From Valencia hispanica (Eukaryota; Chordata; Actinopteri; Cyprinodontiformes; Valenciidae): 64,000 nt of DNA. Shown here piece by piece: positions 21,851 to 34,099 of the stretch; within the stretch, counting starts at the first letter, position 1, and each line of letters begins with the position of its first letter. Position numbers and translations under genes: made by a program. Below the pieces are notes generated by a model, which worked only from the letters and a program-made list of their open reading frames with translations, searched no databases and was not told where the DNA came from. The DNA is taken from the NCBI GenBank assembly GCA_963556495.2, contig OY747723.1, positions 13,424,501 through 13,488,500 on the forward strand. The letters run 5' to 3'.

Positions 21851-23223
21851 CACTACTCACAATAAGTTAGGGATATTGTTATTTACATGAGTGCTATTCC
21901 TATTTGGTCTGAATTTTAATTAAAGTAGTAGAACTATCCTTTGATATTGCTAATAATGAATGTGAAGAAACACTATTTTTATTAGTGTAATATTTATTAC
22001 CCCAAAAATGGAGACCATAACAATGGTAGCCCCAAAAAACACAAATTGACAATGTCAGTAGCAGGTGTTTCCACCATTTGCCGCAATGACAGCTTGGCAG
22101 GGACGTCTCATGTCCTCACTAGCTTCATGATGTTGTCCTGAGGCAATGCGTTCCACTCTTCCACAAGTACTACATGTAGTTCTGCCAGGTCACGTGGGGT
22201 TGGGGTTTGATCATCCAGGAGTACAATCATCTCTGCTTCAGCTGGTCCTTAACGTGCTCTATGGGGTTCAGGTCAGGGGGCATTGCTTGCCGTACCATAT
22301 GAGGCACTCCGACTTCCTGAAATTGAGCTGTGACAATTCGGCACGATGTGGTGGAGCATTATCATCCATAAACAGAAAGTTGGGGGCGTGCTGGCAGAAT
22401 TGGGGGATTATGATGGGTTTTATGATGTCTCTGAGGTAAGAACATGCAGTAACTGAGCCATCTACAATAACCAAAGCCTAACCCTAACCCTGCATTGTCC
22501 AGTTCACATGGTCTTGTGCCCACTGCAAATGTTTACAGCAGTGTCTTGGTGTCAGTGGAGTCCCCTGCAACGGTCGTCTGGCATCCAAGCCAAAGCGGTG
22601 GAGTCGGTTGTGAATGGTTTGTCTGGAAACCCTAGTACCCCTCACATCTTGTAAACGGGCCTGCAGCTTTGTGGCAGTTTCATGACGATGTCTGAGTGCA
22701 TAGGTCCTTAGGTACTGGTCATCGTTGCGGTCTGTCACTCGTGGGGCTCCAGTCCTGGGTCTGTCACGAACTTTGCCAGTAGTTCTGTGTCTTGATGCAA
22801 GTCTGCTGATGACATTTTGAGACACACCGAGTTCACTTGCAACATCTGACTGCCTGCCATCGACCTGAAGGCGCGCTATGGCCAGGTGGTGCTGCTCGCC
22901 CAGTATGTGACGTTGTGTGTTCTTGGCTGTTTGAAAGATGAAGTTAGAATGACTTACTGACAATACCAGCTTTTTAAGCCCACAGAATGTTGATATTGAT
23001 GCCACATTGAAAAAGGTTGTCTTTAGTATTTTTTGGTGTTGGTCCCAATATGTAACGCACACTCTACACAGTGAGGCCATTACGTGTAAAACACAAAATG
23101 AGGTGTGTCTATCACCCCAATACAATTGCCTCCTTATCCCGAAAATCTCTGAAGTGGAAAAAACACCATATGTATGACATCCACTGAGTCTATCATGATA
23201 ACCCTAACTTATTGTGTGTAGTG
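21851..23223 (-). mobile_element. Tc1-like transposon, internally deleted
   Basis: Flanked by TA at 21849-21850 and 23224-23225. The termini match as inverted repeats (CACTAC[T/A]CACAATAAGT; TTAGGG also conserved). A minus-strand transposase occupies the interior and has lost a central segment. At the deletion junction sits a short telomere-like stretch, CCTAACCCTAACCC (22477-22490). 1373 bp. Confidence 0.87.
22268..23125 (-). pseudogene. Tc1-like transposase pseudogene (central deletion)
   Basis: The DNA-binding half is well preserved. Helix-turn-helix segments are EQHHLAIARLQVDGRQSDVA and QNVISRLASRHRTTG at about 22790-22900, with a second at RQTIHNRLHRFGLDARR near 22560-22625. The frame is open from 23125 to 22484. 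Beyond the junction at about 22475-22490 the next segment is FLFMDDNAPPHRAE (second catalytic D) at about 22340-22380. A PDLNPIEH segment follows in a shifted frame near 22255-22280. The interval with the first catalytic D is missing. The open frame extends upstream of the homologous region, so the true start codon is uncertain. Confidence 0.8.
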
Positions 23224-23520
23224 TACCTGGATGTGATATTCATGCTATGCATTAACACTCTGCATGCTAGTAATCTAGTTGGCCTGTTCGATGGTCTGTT
23301 GTTGCACATTTTGTATATTTGTAGTGGCTAAGATGTTAAAGCTCACAGAAATGCTGGGCTAATTGTAATCGATATTGTCATCTCAGTCTTCAGGAGTTGT
23401 ATCGCCATTACATATTTTGGGTGTGAGATACTAGCAGGAAAGGAATACATAGAATGGTATAACTAAGTTGCTGGTATAGTGTACGGAAACATCTGTGCGG
23501 AATACAAAGTGAATACCCCT

Positions 23521-23790
23521 AGGTCAAAATGGGAGTCACCTCTCAAGGAGGTGGAGAAGGACGAGCTAAGATCCTGTGGGACTTCCAGATTCAAACAGAC
23601 AAAATGGTAACGGCCAACCAACCACACATTGTGATCATTGATAAGCAGCAGAGTAAAAGCCATTGTGATCAATGTGGCCATCCCAAATGATGGACACATC
23701 AGAAAAAAGGAACACAAGAAACTGGAGAAATACCAAGCGCTCAGGGAAGAGCTGAATAAGGGAATGAGTGTCAAAAAATCACTCCTGTTA
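23521..23790 (+). pseudogene. C-terminal fragment of a LINE with restriction-like endonuclease
   Basis: The plus strand reads KILWDFQIQTDKMVTANQ followed by HIVIIDKQQ at about 23566-23645. After a one-base shift it reads AIVINVAIPNDGHIRKKEH and KLEKYQALREELNKG to about 23765. This matches the conserved end of non-LTR retrotransposons whose endonuclease is of the PD-(D/E)XK type (R2/NeSL-like). The family's PD at the catalytic position is PH here. No flanking reverse transcriptase is visible. Which LINE clade it belongs to is uncertain. Confidence 0.62.
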
Positions 23791-23799
23791 AGATGATTA

Positions 23800-25429
23800 G
23801 AACTTAAGATCAGTATGCCTGTTGTATTTGTATTGTTTCTTTGTATCAAAATAAAATAAATGTTTGATATGGGAATCTCATACCATAGCATTACTCTAAA
23901 TACCTTTTAAACAAACTAGTTTTGACTTCCCTGAAGAATGTTTTGTGCATTCATGCTTTGTGGGTTCGAATGACCTATGGATGCTGAAAAGAAACCACAC
24001 ACTTGGCTTTTGAATGTTAAACCAAATAAAATAAAATAAAAAACGGGTGGTGCTGTATGTGTACTGCAGGAGAAACCCACATTTGAGCTTAACCACGAAT
24101 GGCAAGCTATCAAGGTGAAAGCGCATGAAAACGAAAATGTTGTTCCTGAGAGAGACGTGTCGGCACAGCTTCCTTCAGTGAACAACCCCTGCATTTTTTT
24201 GATTCTTCACTCCTCGTTTATGGTAAATCTCCTTTGCCCACTTCTGCTTTCACTGACTGTTTACCCCCTGCTTCTCTCCCATACTCTCTGCACTTTTCAT
24301 TTCCCGAAGGTATTTTCAGCTCTCGCACACATGGAGCACCCCACCTCTTTTGAACTGGGATGTTTGATATCTGAAATGAGCAAAGGAGTCCTGACTGTGA
24401 AGCTTTCTCCTCAGTAAATCCTCTAGTCTTTTGTGTATTTAATGAGCAATTGCATACTCTTTACCATGCATGACTTTGATAAAGCTAAACTCTGTGTAGA
24501 TGAATCGGCCCTCCCTCCATGCATTGACAGCACACTTCATAAGGCTCTGCATTGCCTTTGCTTTATTGTGGGGGCTTTGACTTTGGGACAATGGTGTTCT
24601 GATGCTGCATAAAATTAGACTTGGGTTCAAAAGCCAGTATTTTCGATGCACATATATCACGTTGGCATTTTGTCAACTAGCTCATTGTTTTGTCATTCCT
24701 GTCTGAATGTGGACAGGAATGAAAAGGGAGAAAGAAAAATGAAGGCTGGCGGAAAATGTGGTGTTCATCTTTGGTCCCAATGTTTCTGCTATACCTCATC
24801 TTAACAATCACATTCACATTATAATACTTCTCTATCAAATCGCTGAAAATAAAAAAAATAAAAAATGACTAAACTTTTTAAAGTTTCTATCCAACGCAAG
24901 TGGACCACACATTTAATTTCCACTCCTGAATGTGGGAGTGCAAGCTTTGGGGCCATCTCTGGTGGCCTGAAGTGGATTTGGATAGCATACTAAGTGGTGT
25001 ATGTGTTGTAACTTGTACATGTTATGTAAAAGTAGTTGTAGGACTAAAATCAGCCTAAATGATGAATTCTGACACAGTAGTGAGCTGTAGCAGATGTATA
25101 TTAAGAAACATGTTTTTACTATTAGTTTAACCAATGTTTGCAGAGACAAAGCATTTTAGTAAGATTTGTGCATTTGTATGTGTCTTTGCTGCATGTAAAG
25201 TCCCAGAGCAGAGTAGAAAATACAGGCTAAATGTTAATAGTCTGGATCTGTAATCTCAAAATGGTCGCCCATTATGGTGTCACATTCCCTACAAAAACCC
25301 CGAGGAGTCTATTACACAATCACAACAGCAGATATATTAATCCTAGCTCTGATCGTGGCCGTATTTCCTTTTATTCGTGGGCCCGTGGAAGCAGCAGTAT
25401 AAAAAATTACAAAACGCTCCCTCTACCCA
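23800..25429. other. Unique sequence
   Basis: No gene recognised. Short open frames at 23896-24194, 24115-24417 and 24913-25149 lack domains. About 25285-25310 may be an outer piece of the neighbouring inverted repeat. Confidence 0.4.
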
Positions 25430-25803
25430 TCTCTCGCCAGAAACCTGTGCTCATTCTCTGTTTGGTGGCCATACTTGTCAGTTGGGGGTGATAACTCTTG
25501 GTTTATCCAATTAGTTGGATTTTTAGTTCAAATGTAGTGACAGCCAGAATGGGCCTAATAGAAGAAGAATGTGATGTGGATTCAAAACATTGAAGAAGAG
25601 GAGTTGGAGGAGTTTTCTTTACATTCTTGTTCTTTTTCGTCATCCTCCAACTCCTCTTCTTCTACGATTAGGCCAAGCCCCGTACTGGCTGTAACTGGAT
25701 TTTAGCTGAAAATCTGACCAATCAGATCAATCAGAAGAGTTACCACCCCCAACGGACAAATATGTCAACTAAACAAAAAGTATGCGCAATTTTTTGGCGA
25801 GAC
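25430..25803. repeat. Imperfect palindrome (foldback element)
   Basis: The left arm (25430-25611) pairs with the right arm (25643-25803) around a 31-base spacer. The perfect inner stem GAAGAAGAGGAGTTGGAGGA (25592-25611 with 25643-25662) is followed outward by matching GGCCTAAT, ACAGCC, AACTCTT, GTTGGGGGTG and CTCGCCA words. The left arm has about 28 extra bases near 25570. No open frame. The right arm runs directly into the 201-bp tandem array. Confidence 0.75.
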
Positions 25804-25818
25804 CGTACTGATGCACTC

Positions 25819-26815
25819 GCTCAATAAAAATACGCTTAATACGCTCCACAGGGTTTTTGGCACGAGTTTAAAAACATATAGGCCATGGCCTGGATCATGA
25901 CCAAATTTAAAACTCATCTTGACCCAGATCGAGCGTAATTAATTATTTTAATATTTTTATGTGTTTACTATAATAAATTGTAATGGTCATAGCTTACCTA
26001 CTCATTATGCCCTCTCTCAATTAATATACTGTATGCTTAATACACTCCACAGGGTTTTTGGCACGAGTTTATAAACATATAGGCCATGGTCTGGATCATG
26101 ACCAGATTTAAAACTCATCTTGACCCAGATCGAGCGTAATTAATTATTTTAATATTTTTATGTGTTTACTATAATAAATTGTAATGGTTATAGCTTACCT
26201 ACTCATTATGCCCTCTCTCAATTAATATACTGTATGCTTAATACACTCCACAGGGTTTTTGGCACGAGTTTATAAACATATAGGCCATGGTCTGGATCAT
26301 GACCAGATTTAAAACTCATCTTGACCCAGATCGAGTGTAATTAATTATTTTAATATTTTTATGTGTTTACTATAATAAATTGTAATGGTTATAGCTTACC
26401 TACTCATTATGCCCTCTCTCAATTAATATACTGTATGCTTAATACACTCCACAGGGTTTTTGGCTCGAGTTTAACAACATATAGGCCATGGTCTGGATCA
26501 TGACCAAATTTAAAACTCATCTTGACCCAGATCGAGCGTAATTAATTATTTTTATATTTTTATGTGTTTACTATAATAAATTGTAATGGTCATAGCTTAC
26601 CTACTCATTATGCCCTCTCTCAATTAATATACTGTATGCTTAATACACTCCACAGGGTTTTTGGCACGAGTTTAACAACATATAGGCCATGGTCTGGATC
26701 ATGACCAGATTTGAAACTCATCTTGACCCAGATCGAGTGTAATTAATTATTTTAATATTTGTATGTATTTACTATAATAAATTGTAATGGTCATAGCTTA
26801 TCCTACTCACTATGG
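25819..26815. repeat. Tandem array, 201-bp unit, five copies
   Basis: The word CACAGGGTTTTTGG recurs with its GGG at 25851, 26052, 26253, 26453 and 26654, giving periods of 201, 201, 200 and 201. Copies are highly similar across the whole unit, including TCTGGATCATGACC, CTTGACCCAGATCGAG and AATTAATTATTTTAATATTT. The first copy is the most divergent at its start. Non-coding. It adjoins the palindrome at 25430-25803, and a word from the unit (AAAAACCCTGTGGAGCGTATTA-like) has an inverted match near 25290, so the array may be a subterminal repeat of the same element. Confidence 0.93.
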
Positions 26816-27376
26816 TACTTGTGATAAAACAGAATTAAAGGGATGGAAATTTAAAATAGTAATGATGCCGTTTCCTCTATCTCTAAGCCCGCCACATTCT
26901 GTGCATTCTCACGGCGCTGGTAGGCAGTTCCTCCTCCAAAACAAGCTGTCCATCTTCCCCCATACAGCAACACATGGGGCCCTGTACCGCAACATTCCTG
27001 ATTCTCCTTTAGTTGTGGGTCTGAAGGACAGAGGTACGGTACGGTTATGTTGGAGCTGCTAATTGCATCCTTCTCAACCACATAGAGCTGCCTTTCAAAT
27101 ATTATTAAAAAAATGAAAAATGGAGCAACTTTGTACAAACTGTAGGTATTTTCACTTTGTGCTACAAGCATACTAACAAGCAGATGTTGCTTCCTGAACA
27201 TTAAACATAATGTGCAAACTGGAGTACAGAGATAGAAAAATGTTATACAAGAACAAAAAAGAGGAATAAAAAAAACTGGAGCTTTTATATTTTACAGAAT
27301 CCTTTAGAAGGATGCAAGTCAAATTTTACACTTTGCCTACCTGTAACAAAACCTAAAGTGTTGCATCATTAGACAA
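26816..27376. other. Unique sequence
   Basis: No gene recognised. The 116-codon minus-strand frame at 26851-27201 shows no known domain. Confidence 0.4.
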
Positions 27377-28770
27377 GGCAAGCCAACTTTATTTTTATAG
27401 CACACTTTCAGCAGCAAGGCAATTTAAGGTGTTTTGGGTGATTAGGGGATACAATTAAAGCAGCAATAAACCAACAATAAAAGCACAAAACACAACATTA
27501 GAGACACAAAACATATGCCATATTAAATGACATTCCAGCTACTATTAATCAGTTGCTCAAAGGCAGCTCTTAACAGATGGGTTTTGAGCCTTGATTTAAA
27601 GGAACTCTGTTTCAGCAGTTTTGCAGTGGTCTAAACGTCTAAAGTTAAACCCATGGATGAGATTTTTGAGGTCATGTTGCGACATTAGTTCTTTAATCCT
27701 AGAAATGTTCTTCAGGTGATAGAAGGCTGCCCTTGTTATTGCCTGTATGTGACCCTGGAGGTTCAGATTTAAGTCCAGTACTACACCTAGATTTTAGGCC
27801 TGATCAGTAGTTTCTAGCTGTATTAACTGAATCTGTGTGCTCCTGATAGTTTCTCTTTAGGTCCAAAAACTTCTTCAGTTTTTTAACTATTCAGCTGGAG
27901 AAGATTATGGCTCATCCATCAATTGATTTGCTTAATATATTCGCTTAGGGTTTGGATGGGTTCATAGTCAACTGGTGACATTGTAATCTAAAGCTGAGTA
28001 TCATCTGCATAGGTATGGTAACTATTCTTATTGTTTGTTATAATCTGGGTTAGCGGGAGCATGTAGATATTAAATGGGAGGGGCCCCAGGTAGGAGCCCT
28101 GGAGTAACCCCACATATGATTTATGTCTGTTCTGATGAAAAGTTGCCTATTGACACAAATACGTTCCTGTTCTTTAGGTAAGACTCAAACCAGCCAACTA
28201 CTGTACCAGAGACCCAGCTCTCCAGTCTTTTCAATAATATATCATGATCAACAGTGTCAAATGCTGCACTGAGGTCCAAAAGTACCAGCACTGTGGTTCT
28301 ACCACAGTCCATATTTATGTGGATGTAATTGAACATTTTGCCGAGGGCAGTCTGGGTGCTGTGGGGGGCACAGAAACCAGACTGAAAAAATTAAAAACGG
28401 TTGGTCATTGTAAGAAAGCAAGTTAACTTTTGAAACACAGCCTGCATTAACCTGTTAACTTAATTTCCCTCCAGGATCACTTAATTTCCCGCTAGGATCA
28501 ATTAAGTGTTTTTGGATTGAATTTGAATTTAATTAAATTGACCAAGTTGTTCTTCTTTAGCAGTGGTTATATAACGGTTAATTTTAAAGTCTGGGGGAAG
28601 ACACCTGACAGGAGGGATGAGTTAACTATTTAAATCAGATCAGACCCAATGACAGGGGAAACTTTCTTGAGAAAAAAACTGTAAGATATCGAGACAGCAA
28701 TCGGAGAAGCTTAATTTGGTTATTATTTCATCATTGTTTTTTTGTTTCGTTTTTTGGAATTCAGACATTT
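27377..28770 (-). mobile_element. L2-like LINE fragment, minus strand
   Basis: Same family as 9517-10312 in opposite orientation. The 3' end with TATAAAAATAAAGTTGGCTTG-like sequence lies at about 27377-27400. The body runs leftward to rightward on the plus strand as the reverse complement. The reverse transcriptase region is at about 27960-28330. The extension from 28440 to about 28770 is assigned from remembered family sequence and is less sure. Target duplication not found. Confidence 0.7.
27960..28336 (-). pseudogene. LINE reverse transcriptase fragment
   Basis: The minus strand reads TTVLVLLDLSAAFDTVDHDILLK near 28235-28300 (motif A, with the catalytic D of AFDTVDHD), then KRLESW and GNFSSEQT. 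In shifted frames it continues through the motif B and YADD-equivalent regions (about 27995-28115). Frameshifts and a stop break it at about 28121. The order and spelling match 9541-9862. Confidence 0.82.
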
Positions 28771-31700
28771 TCTCCTAACATTTTAAGGGACATAAACATA
28801 TAAAAGGGACATATAAAAATCCATCCATGGATCCATCCATCCATCTCTGTGGTTCGCAACATCGGAGGGACATCAGCATGCAACGTCCATCCTTTGCAGG
28901 CGAGGGTTCAACCAGGCTTCTGGAAGAAGCTTCTTGGATCAAAAATATGTGGACAGTCTGCTGATCGCTGTTGTACTGCTTTTTTTTTTTGCTTAAACTA
29001 CCGATCCGAAAGGTGCCCGTTTGCCCAGGACCAGAGCGAGGAGAAGTACCTGATGCTCAGAGGTCTGCTGCTAGCGCAACCATTGCTAGCCACATACCCA
29101 CGAGTCTTGCTGCTAGCTGTACCCCCATGCAGCTGCTGCTAGCCGATCTGCTAACCACAGCTGATTTCCCCCAGTTAATACTGAAAATTCAGATGAGACA
29201 ACGGATTCCTCCTACAAAGATCTAAGAATCATTTATGTAAGGTTGTGTCTTGGCAGAGAAAAAATAGGTTAGGATAAACAGTTTAAAGATTCGTTGTCTT
29301 ATTTCACTGTGTTTTGCTACATTTGTAAGATTTCATTCTTGGGTACAAACAGACCGTTTGGCCTGTGGTATAAACATCGTTTTTATAAGGTTATTGACTG
29401 ATTGTCACTTTATTAATGCAACTTGTGTTACGCCGTTCCACCGGATGGTTTTCCTTTGTTCTCTGGTCCACAAAGCTACACAGAGTGAACCCTTAGCCTC
29501 TGCTAGTTGCTAAAAATAGCTTTTATTTATCTTTATCTTTGTGTGTGCCCTTCTTCAGCAGACCGCTAGTGCTCATAAACAAACAGGATTGTGATTTATG
29601 ATATTCAAAGTACAGATTGGCTTGAAAAAAGTTTAAACACCAAAAACTAGTCTTATAAGTTGTTTTGAAACTGCCTTCTTAGTATGCCAAAATACTAAAA
29701 TTAGGTCTGTCACTGATGTGACTGATCCATAAAATCAAATCAATTTTCCGAAAGGTTAATGATTTCTAATACAGCATATAATTTAATGAAACATGGCTTC
29801 CTCCAATAAAAGTTTTATCTTCACTTCTGCTTTGCATTGTGAATTAGTTTTTTGAACACAAACCAAATGGTGCTTATCATTCTTAAACTAATCATAATTC
29901 ATGTAAAACTGACTTGGCCTCAATTCCAAAATTGTTCAATCCAATACTTGGTATCTAAGCATACATATTCATACTGGTTATTGTTTCTACTTTTAAGCAT
30001 ATTGGTACATTTTTACTGTTATACTTCGGTAATTTAGTTGTGTGTTACTAGCTTAGTGAGTTTGTTGATTTAAAGTATTGTTTAAACTCTTGTATTTTGG
30101 AAAGTCGTTGTTTGTTATTATTCCATATAGATGTGTAGTGACTTGCTGTTTGAAGTCTGCCAGTACGTCATCTATTATTTCAATACCTCAGCCTTTTCAG
30201 GCAGGTATTCATAAACAGTAACTGAGTGAACTAGTTGGTTATTATTATTTTCTGAAATCCAGGATGGTGCTCCAACTTGGCAATTTATAGTTATTCATAG
30301 CCAAAACAAACGTATTGTTGCACAATAAATCTTTATGTGATTTCTATTTTCACATTGGGTGACGTTATCCTGGTAGGGACTGCCTGCTATTTTCTAAAGG
30401 GGACAGCAAAGTTATTTGAAACCTTTTTTCTCTTGTAATTTTTGCTGTATCAAGCATTTACTTTTTGTTGTTTGGTGTTCTTTTTTGTCTGCTGTTTTTA
30501 GTTGTCTTAACTTGCAGCAAAGAACGTCCTGGAGGGTCAGGAAGTAGAGCCTGCGGCTGTTTATTTTTATAAACCTACTTGTGATATTTCTATACTGGCT
30601 GCTGAGGGACATCTTTTTGAAGTTGGTTCGAATTGGCTCCTTGCGTGGACAAACAAATCAGATATTCCAAAGGGCTGCAGCAGTGCAATATTGTTGAAGC
30701 ATTATTATTGGATGTGTGACGCTCTGATTTAGCTTCTGCATAGCATTGTGCTGTATAATACCGGAGAGGATTTGATTCTGATTATTTGCATATGTTTAAA
30801 TTAGCAAACTAGATTTAGATCAGCTTCTGACTCAGACTGTATAACCCCCCCCCACGTGACAGATGCCTCATTCATCTTTAAATGTAACTCACTTTATTGT
30901 TGCTGGAAGCAGTTCTGCTCAACTTACCAAAGCTGAATAGATGTAAGAAGATTCACAAAATTATAGTTTCCTCCTCTGCAGGCATTTTTTTCTGCTTGTG
31001 AGCAGCCACAGAAGAGAGGAGTTCAAGGACGCAGCAGGGACCCGGATACTTGAAGCACCCCCTCCCCTCACATATATGCTCACAGAGACAATGACTACTC
31101 TTCCTTCCACCTGCCTGCCTCCTTCTCGTCCTCCAATATGACACTGAGCAATGAGGGCTGCTTTGACCTTGCAGCAACTTGCAAAATGTGCACCTAACTG
31201 CTTCATGCTCGGCTATAGGGAGGAGGGGGGGTGCGTCCACACATGTCCAGTCACGTGTTAGAGAGTACATCTGCAGGAACACTGTTTTTAGGTCCTCTGT
31301 CCTCCCCTCAGGGGGCTCATATCATCACAAGGTCCAGCAGTCAACATAACCCCTCGTCAGCTCTTTTCCTCCCCCTCCATGACCATCACACCTTTAGAAT
31401 AATAAGTGTGTGAATTGGACGCTCCATCAGCAAACATCAGCACTGTAACCCCCACCTTCACCCCTAAGCAAAACCAATTGGCAGTCCTCCCGTCAGTGCT
31501 GCCCTGGCGGTTGCTCAGGACTTTGCTTGCGACCCCAACCACACGATGAAGGTCATTCATAGGCTAGATTACTGTACTGGCTCAGACCCCGTCCTTCATT
31601 ACTTACAGCTTGTCTAGGAACGTACAGCACAGCGAGATAATTGAGGGTGAGCTCCGTTTAAACCCAGCTATGCACCTGTGGCAGCCTACGAGGGTTATCT

Positions 31701-31990
31701 TGTCTTTCAAGGGGACGTATGAAAATGCGCAGTGCAGTGGGAGCTCCTGTCGTGGAGGCAGCTGAAACTGAAGTGGAAGTGACAAACGGGACTCTGGAGC
31801 CCCAGCTGCCAGGAAGGACAGAGCTCAGAGGGAAAATGAGCCAAGTCTCTAGAGGACAAACTACGTGATGCAGAGATTTTTTTTTTTTACCCACCTTGAA
31901 GGGAGCACATCTGACAGACAGAGGTCACAGTCGAAAATAATGCAACTGCACCTGAAGACATACTGTTTTAGCTGTATATGCATCAGTTAG
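28771..31990. other. Unique sequence, partly GC-richer
   Basis: No exon recognised. A short CCAT run lies at 28820-28845. The 28855-29230 stretch is GC-richer with repeated CTGCTAGC words and could be the 5' region of a retroelement or unique DNA; I cannot decide. Open frames at 30953-31282 and 31658-31894 lack domains. Confidence 0.4.
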
Positions 31991-32002
31991 TTCTAAACCT
32001 TA

Positions 32003-33046
32003 CAGTGCCTTGAAAAAATATCCATACCCCTTGAAACTTCAATGTGTTTTATTTACATTTCATGTGGAGTGGAAGGAAAAATCCATTCATCTTCTATACA
32101 AGCTCCTTGCAGGGTCAGGATGACAGTTGGTGCCTGTCTCCAGTGGTAAATCGGCGAGAGGCTCATAATTTAAGTGGACCGTCCGGTTAATCTAGCATGG
32201 GTGGTGTTGGTCTGTGAGATGATGCCAGAGTACCTGGAGACAACCCAAGCATGCAGGGAAAGAAAATTCAAACTCCTTGCTTTTGGGTCCCTGCAAGGAT
32301 TAATGCTGATATGTGGCTTTCTAAATCTATTACCATACAAATCAAATTTGGTGTAGAATTAATTTAATCCTAGCTGCAACTCCTATAGGGTTTGACTCCA
32401 CCTTCTAGAAGCTGACATGTTTACTTCTTCATCTTTTCAAGTTAGCTCAAGGTCAGTCAAACACAAATGGCCAAACACGTTTAAGCCACAGGTTTTCTAT
32501 TAGATTTAGGTCTGGACTTTGACTAGGTCGTTTTAGCACATGGATATGCTTTAATCCAAATCATATCTTTCGAGCTCTGGCTATAAGTTTCAGTTCATTT
32601 CCTTCCACCATCGCGTGTCACCATGCTCCAGTCCAGCATGTTTCGGGTGATGTGTGGTCTTGGTTGTCCACCACATAGTATTTGCATGTGGGCTTAAAAG
32701 TTTTCATTTTGGTCTCATCTGACCTAAGCTTCTCCTACCACAGAACTTTTTTTTTGTTAGTTGCTGATTAACTTCTTCTCCAGTCATGCAGTTTAGGTAG
32801 ACAGCCATGTTTTGTTAAGTTTCTATTTCCAGATGATGGATTATACTTACAAGAGGATTTCTGAATACAGTAGGTTGCTCTGGATTTTATTGCGTGTTAT
32901 TTATATAAAAATGTCAAAATCATAGCACCATTTTCCTTCCATTTCATGGTTACGGCCTATTTTGTGTTGACCCATCACATCAAACTCCATTTAACCTGAC
33001 AAAAGGTGGCAAAGTACAAGAGATGTGAATAATTTAGGATGCTGAT
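32003..33046 (-). mobile_element. Tc1-like remnant with nested repeat
   Basis: The left end CAGTGCCTTGAAAAAATATC follows TA at 32001-32002. The minus-strand transposase shows its third catalytic region at about 32505-32535 and the first catalytic region at about 32705-32750. The right terminal repeat decays from about 32930 to 33046. A different repeat interrupts it at about 32082-32290. Same family as 8350-9143. Confidence 0.72.
32082..32290 (+). repeat. Common fish interspersed repeat (CCATCCATC-type)
   Basis: Decayed copy of the dispersed sequence that normally runs from a CCATC-rich start to a CTGGAGAnAACCC and CATGCA-rich end. Here it is seen as CTCCTTGCAGGGTCA near 32101-32115, CGGCGAGAGGC near 32153, and GAGTACCTGGAGACAACCC near 32228-32246. 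It lies inside the Tc1 remnant and is therefore younger than it. Confidence 0.5.
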
Positions 33047-34099
33047 TTCAACTAAAACATTCACATTACGTCCGACTGGAGTGTTTGTTAAATCTTTTAC
33101 GTCTGTTTCCAATGCCACTGAATGGAATGGCTTATTGCAATGCTCAAGGTTGGACCGAAAAAGGAAAGCTTGAGGTGTTAGAAATGTAAAGTTTCCACAT
33201 GGAACATGTCAGAGACTTTTACCTTCACTCACAACTCAATTCAAACCAATCTGGGTATGGTGTAAAGTAAGTGTGCGGTTTGTCGAACCAAAGAAAGTGG
33301 AAACAGAGGTGAGCAGATTCAACCAGCGGTGTTCTAACTTCTTCAGAGGGATGTCTTACAGACTTTCTCCTATATTAATTAGGTGAGTCAGATGTTTAGC
33401 TTTGATATGAATCCACCAGGAAGAAGAGTGATGTGCTTCATCGAGAGATTAGAAAGATCAGAGCCACACTGAATTCTTAAAGGTGTGTGGGTGGCAGCAT
33501 TACAAGCACCAGGTGGGTGTGAGTAGTGGAATAAAAAACCTAGGGAGTTTAACAACAGGGTCAGCCTTAAATCTCCTTTTTTTCTCTACACTGTTCCTCC
33601 TATATACTGGAGTTACTCTTAGAAATGCTTCTGATTTCCAGCTGTGGATTCCTATTGGATCCTCTGCTGGAGTGGAGTGAGCAAGTAAGACTTTTTCTAT
33701 CTCTGATGTGGATCAGAATCATGGTAAAGGTAAAGCATCTGCCTATACCGAGTCTTTGTCAGAGACCAGCATCACAGCTGCAAAGCCGCACCCTGAGACA
33801 CATGTAGATAACAGAAATGTAATTTAATTACTTGATAAATAATATATCCTTTGTAATCCTTTCCGCCATTCCATGTTGTGCAGCATGACTTGTCGTAGAA
33901 AACATATTTACAAAGAAGCACATAAAATTCCTCTGTGGGCTGCAAAAATGTGAATATTTTACCAACAAATTCAAATTACCCATGGCATTTTTCAGACAGA
34001 ATATTTGACGTTCCAACGGATCCGGCTTTTAAACACAATTCACGACTTTTCTAGTTGGGGGGAATTGCAGAGACATAATGTCTCCTTGGTCTCTTCCAA
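33047..34099. other. Unique sequence
   Basis: No gene or element recognised. Confidence 0.35.

Noticed and set aside
22484..23125. Intact transposase gene of 213 codons
   Set aside because: The frame is open but covers only the DNA-binding half; the first catalytic aspartate lies in a deleted segment and the remainder is out of frame.
23463..23891. 142-codon minus-strand open frame
   Set aside because: It is antisense to the LINE endonuclease fragment at 23521-23790, which has the recognisable motif on the plus strand.
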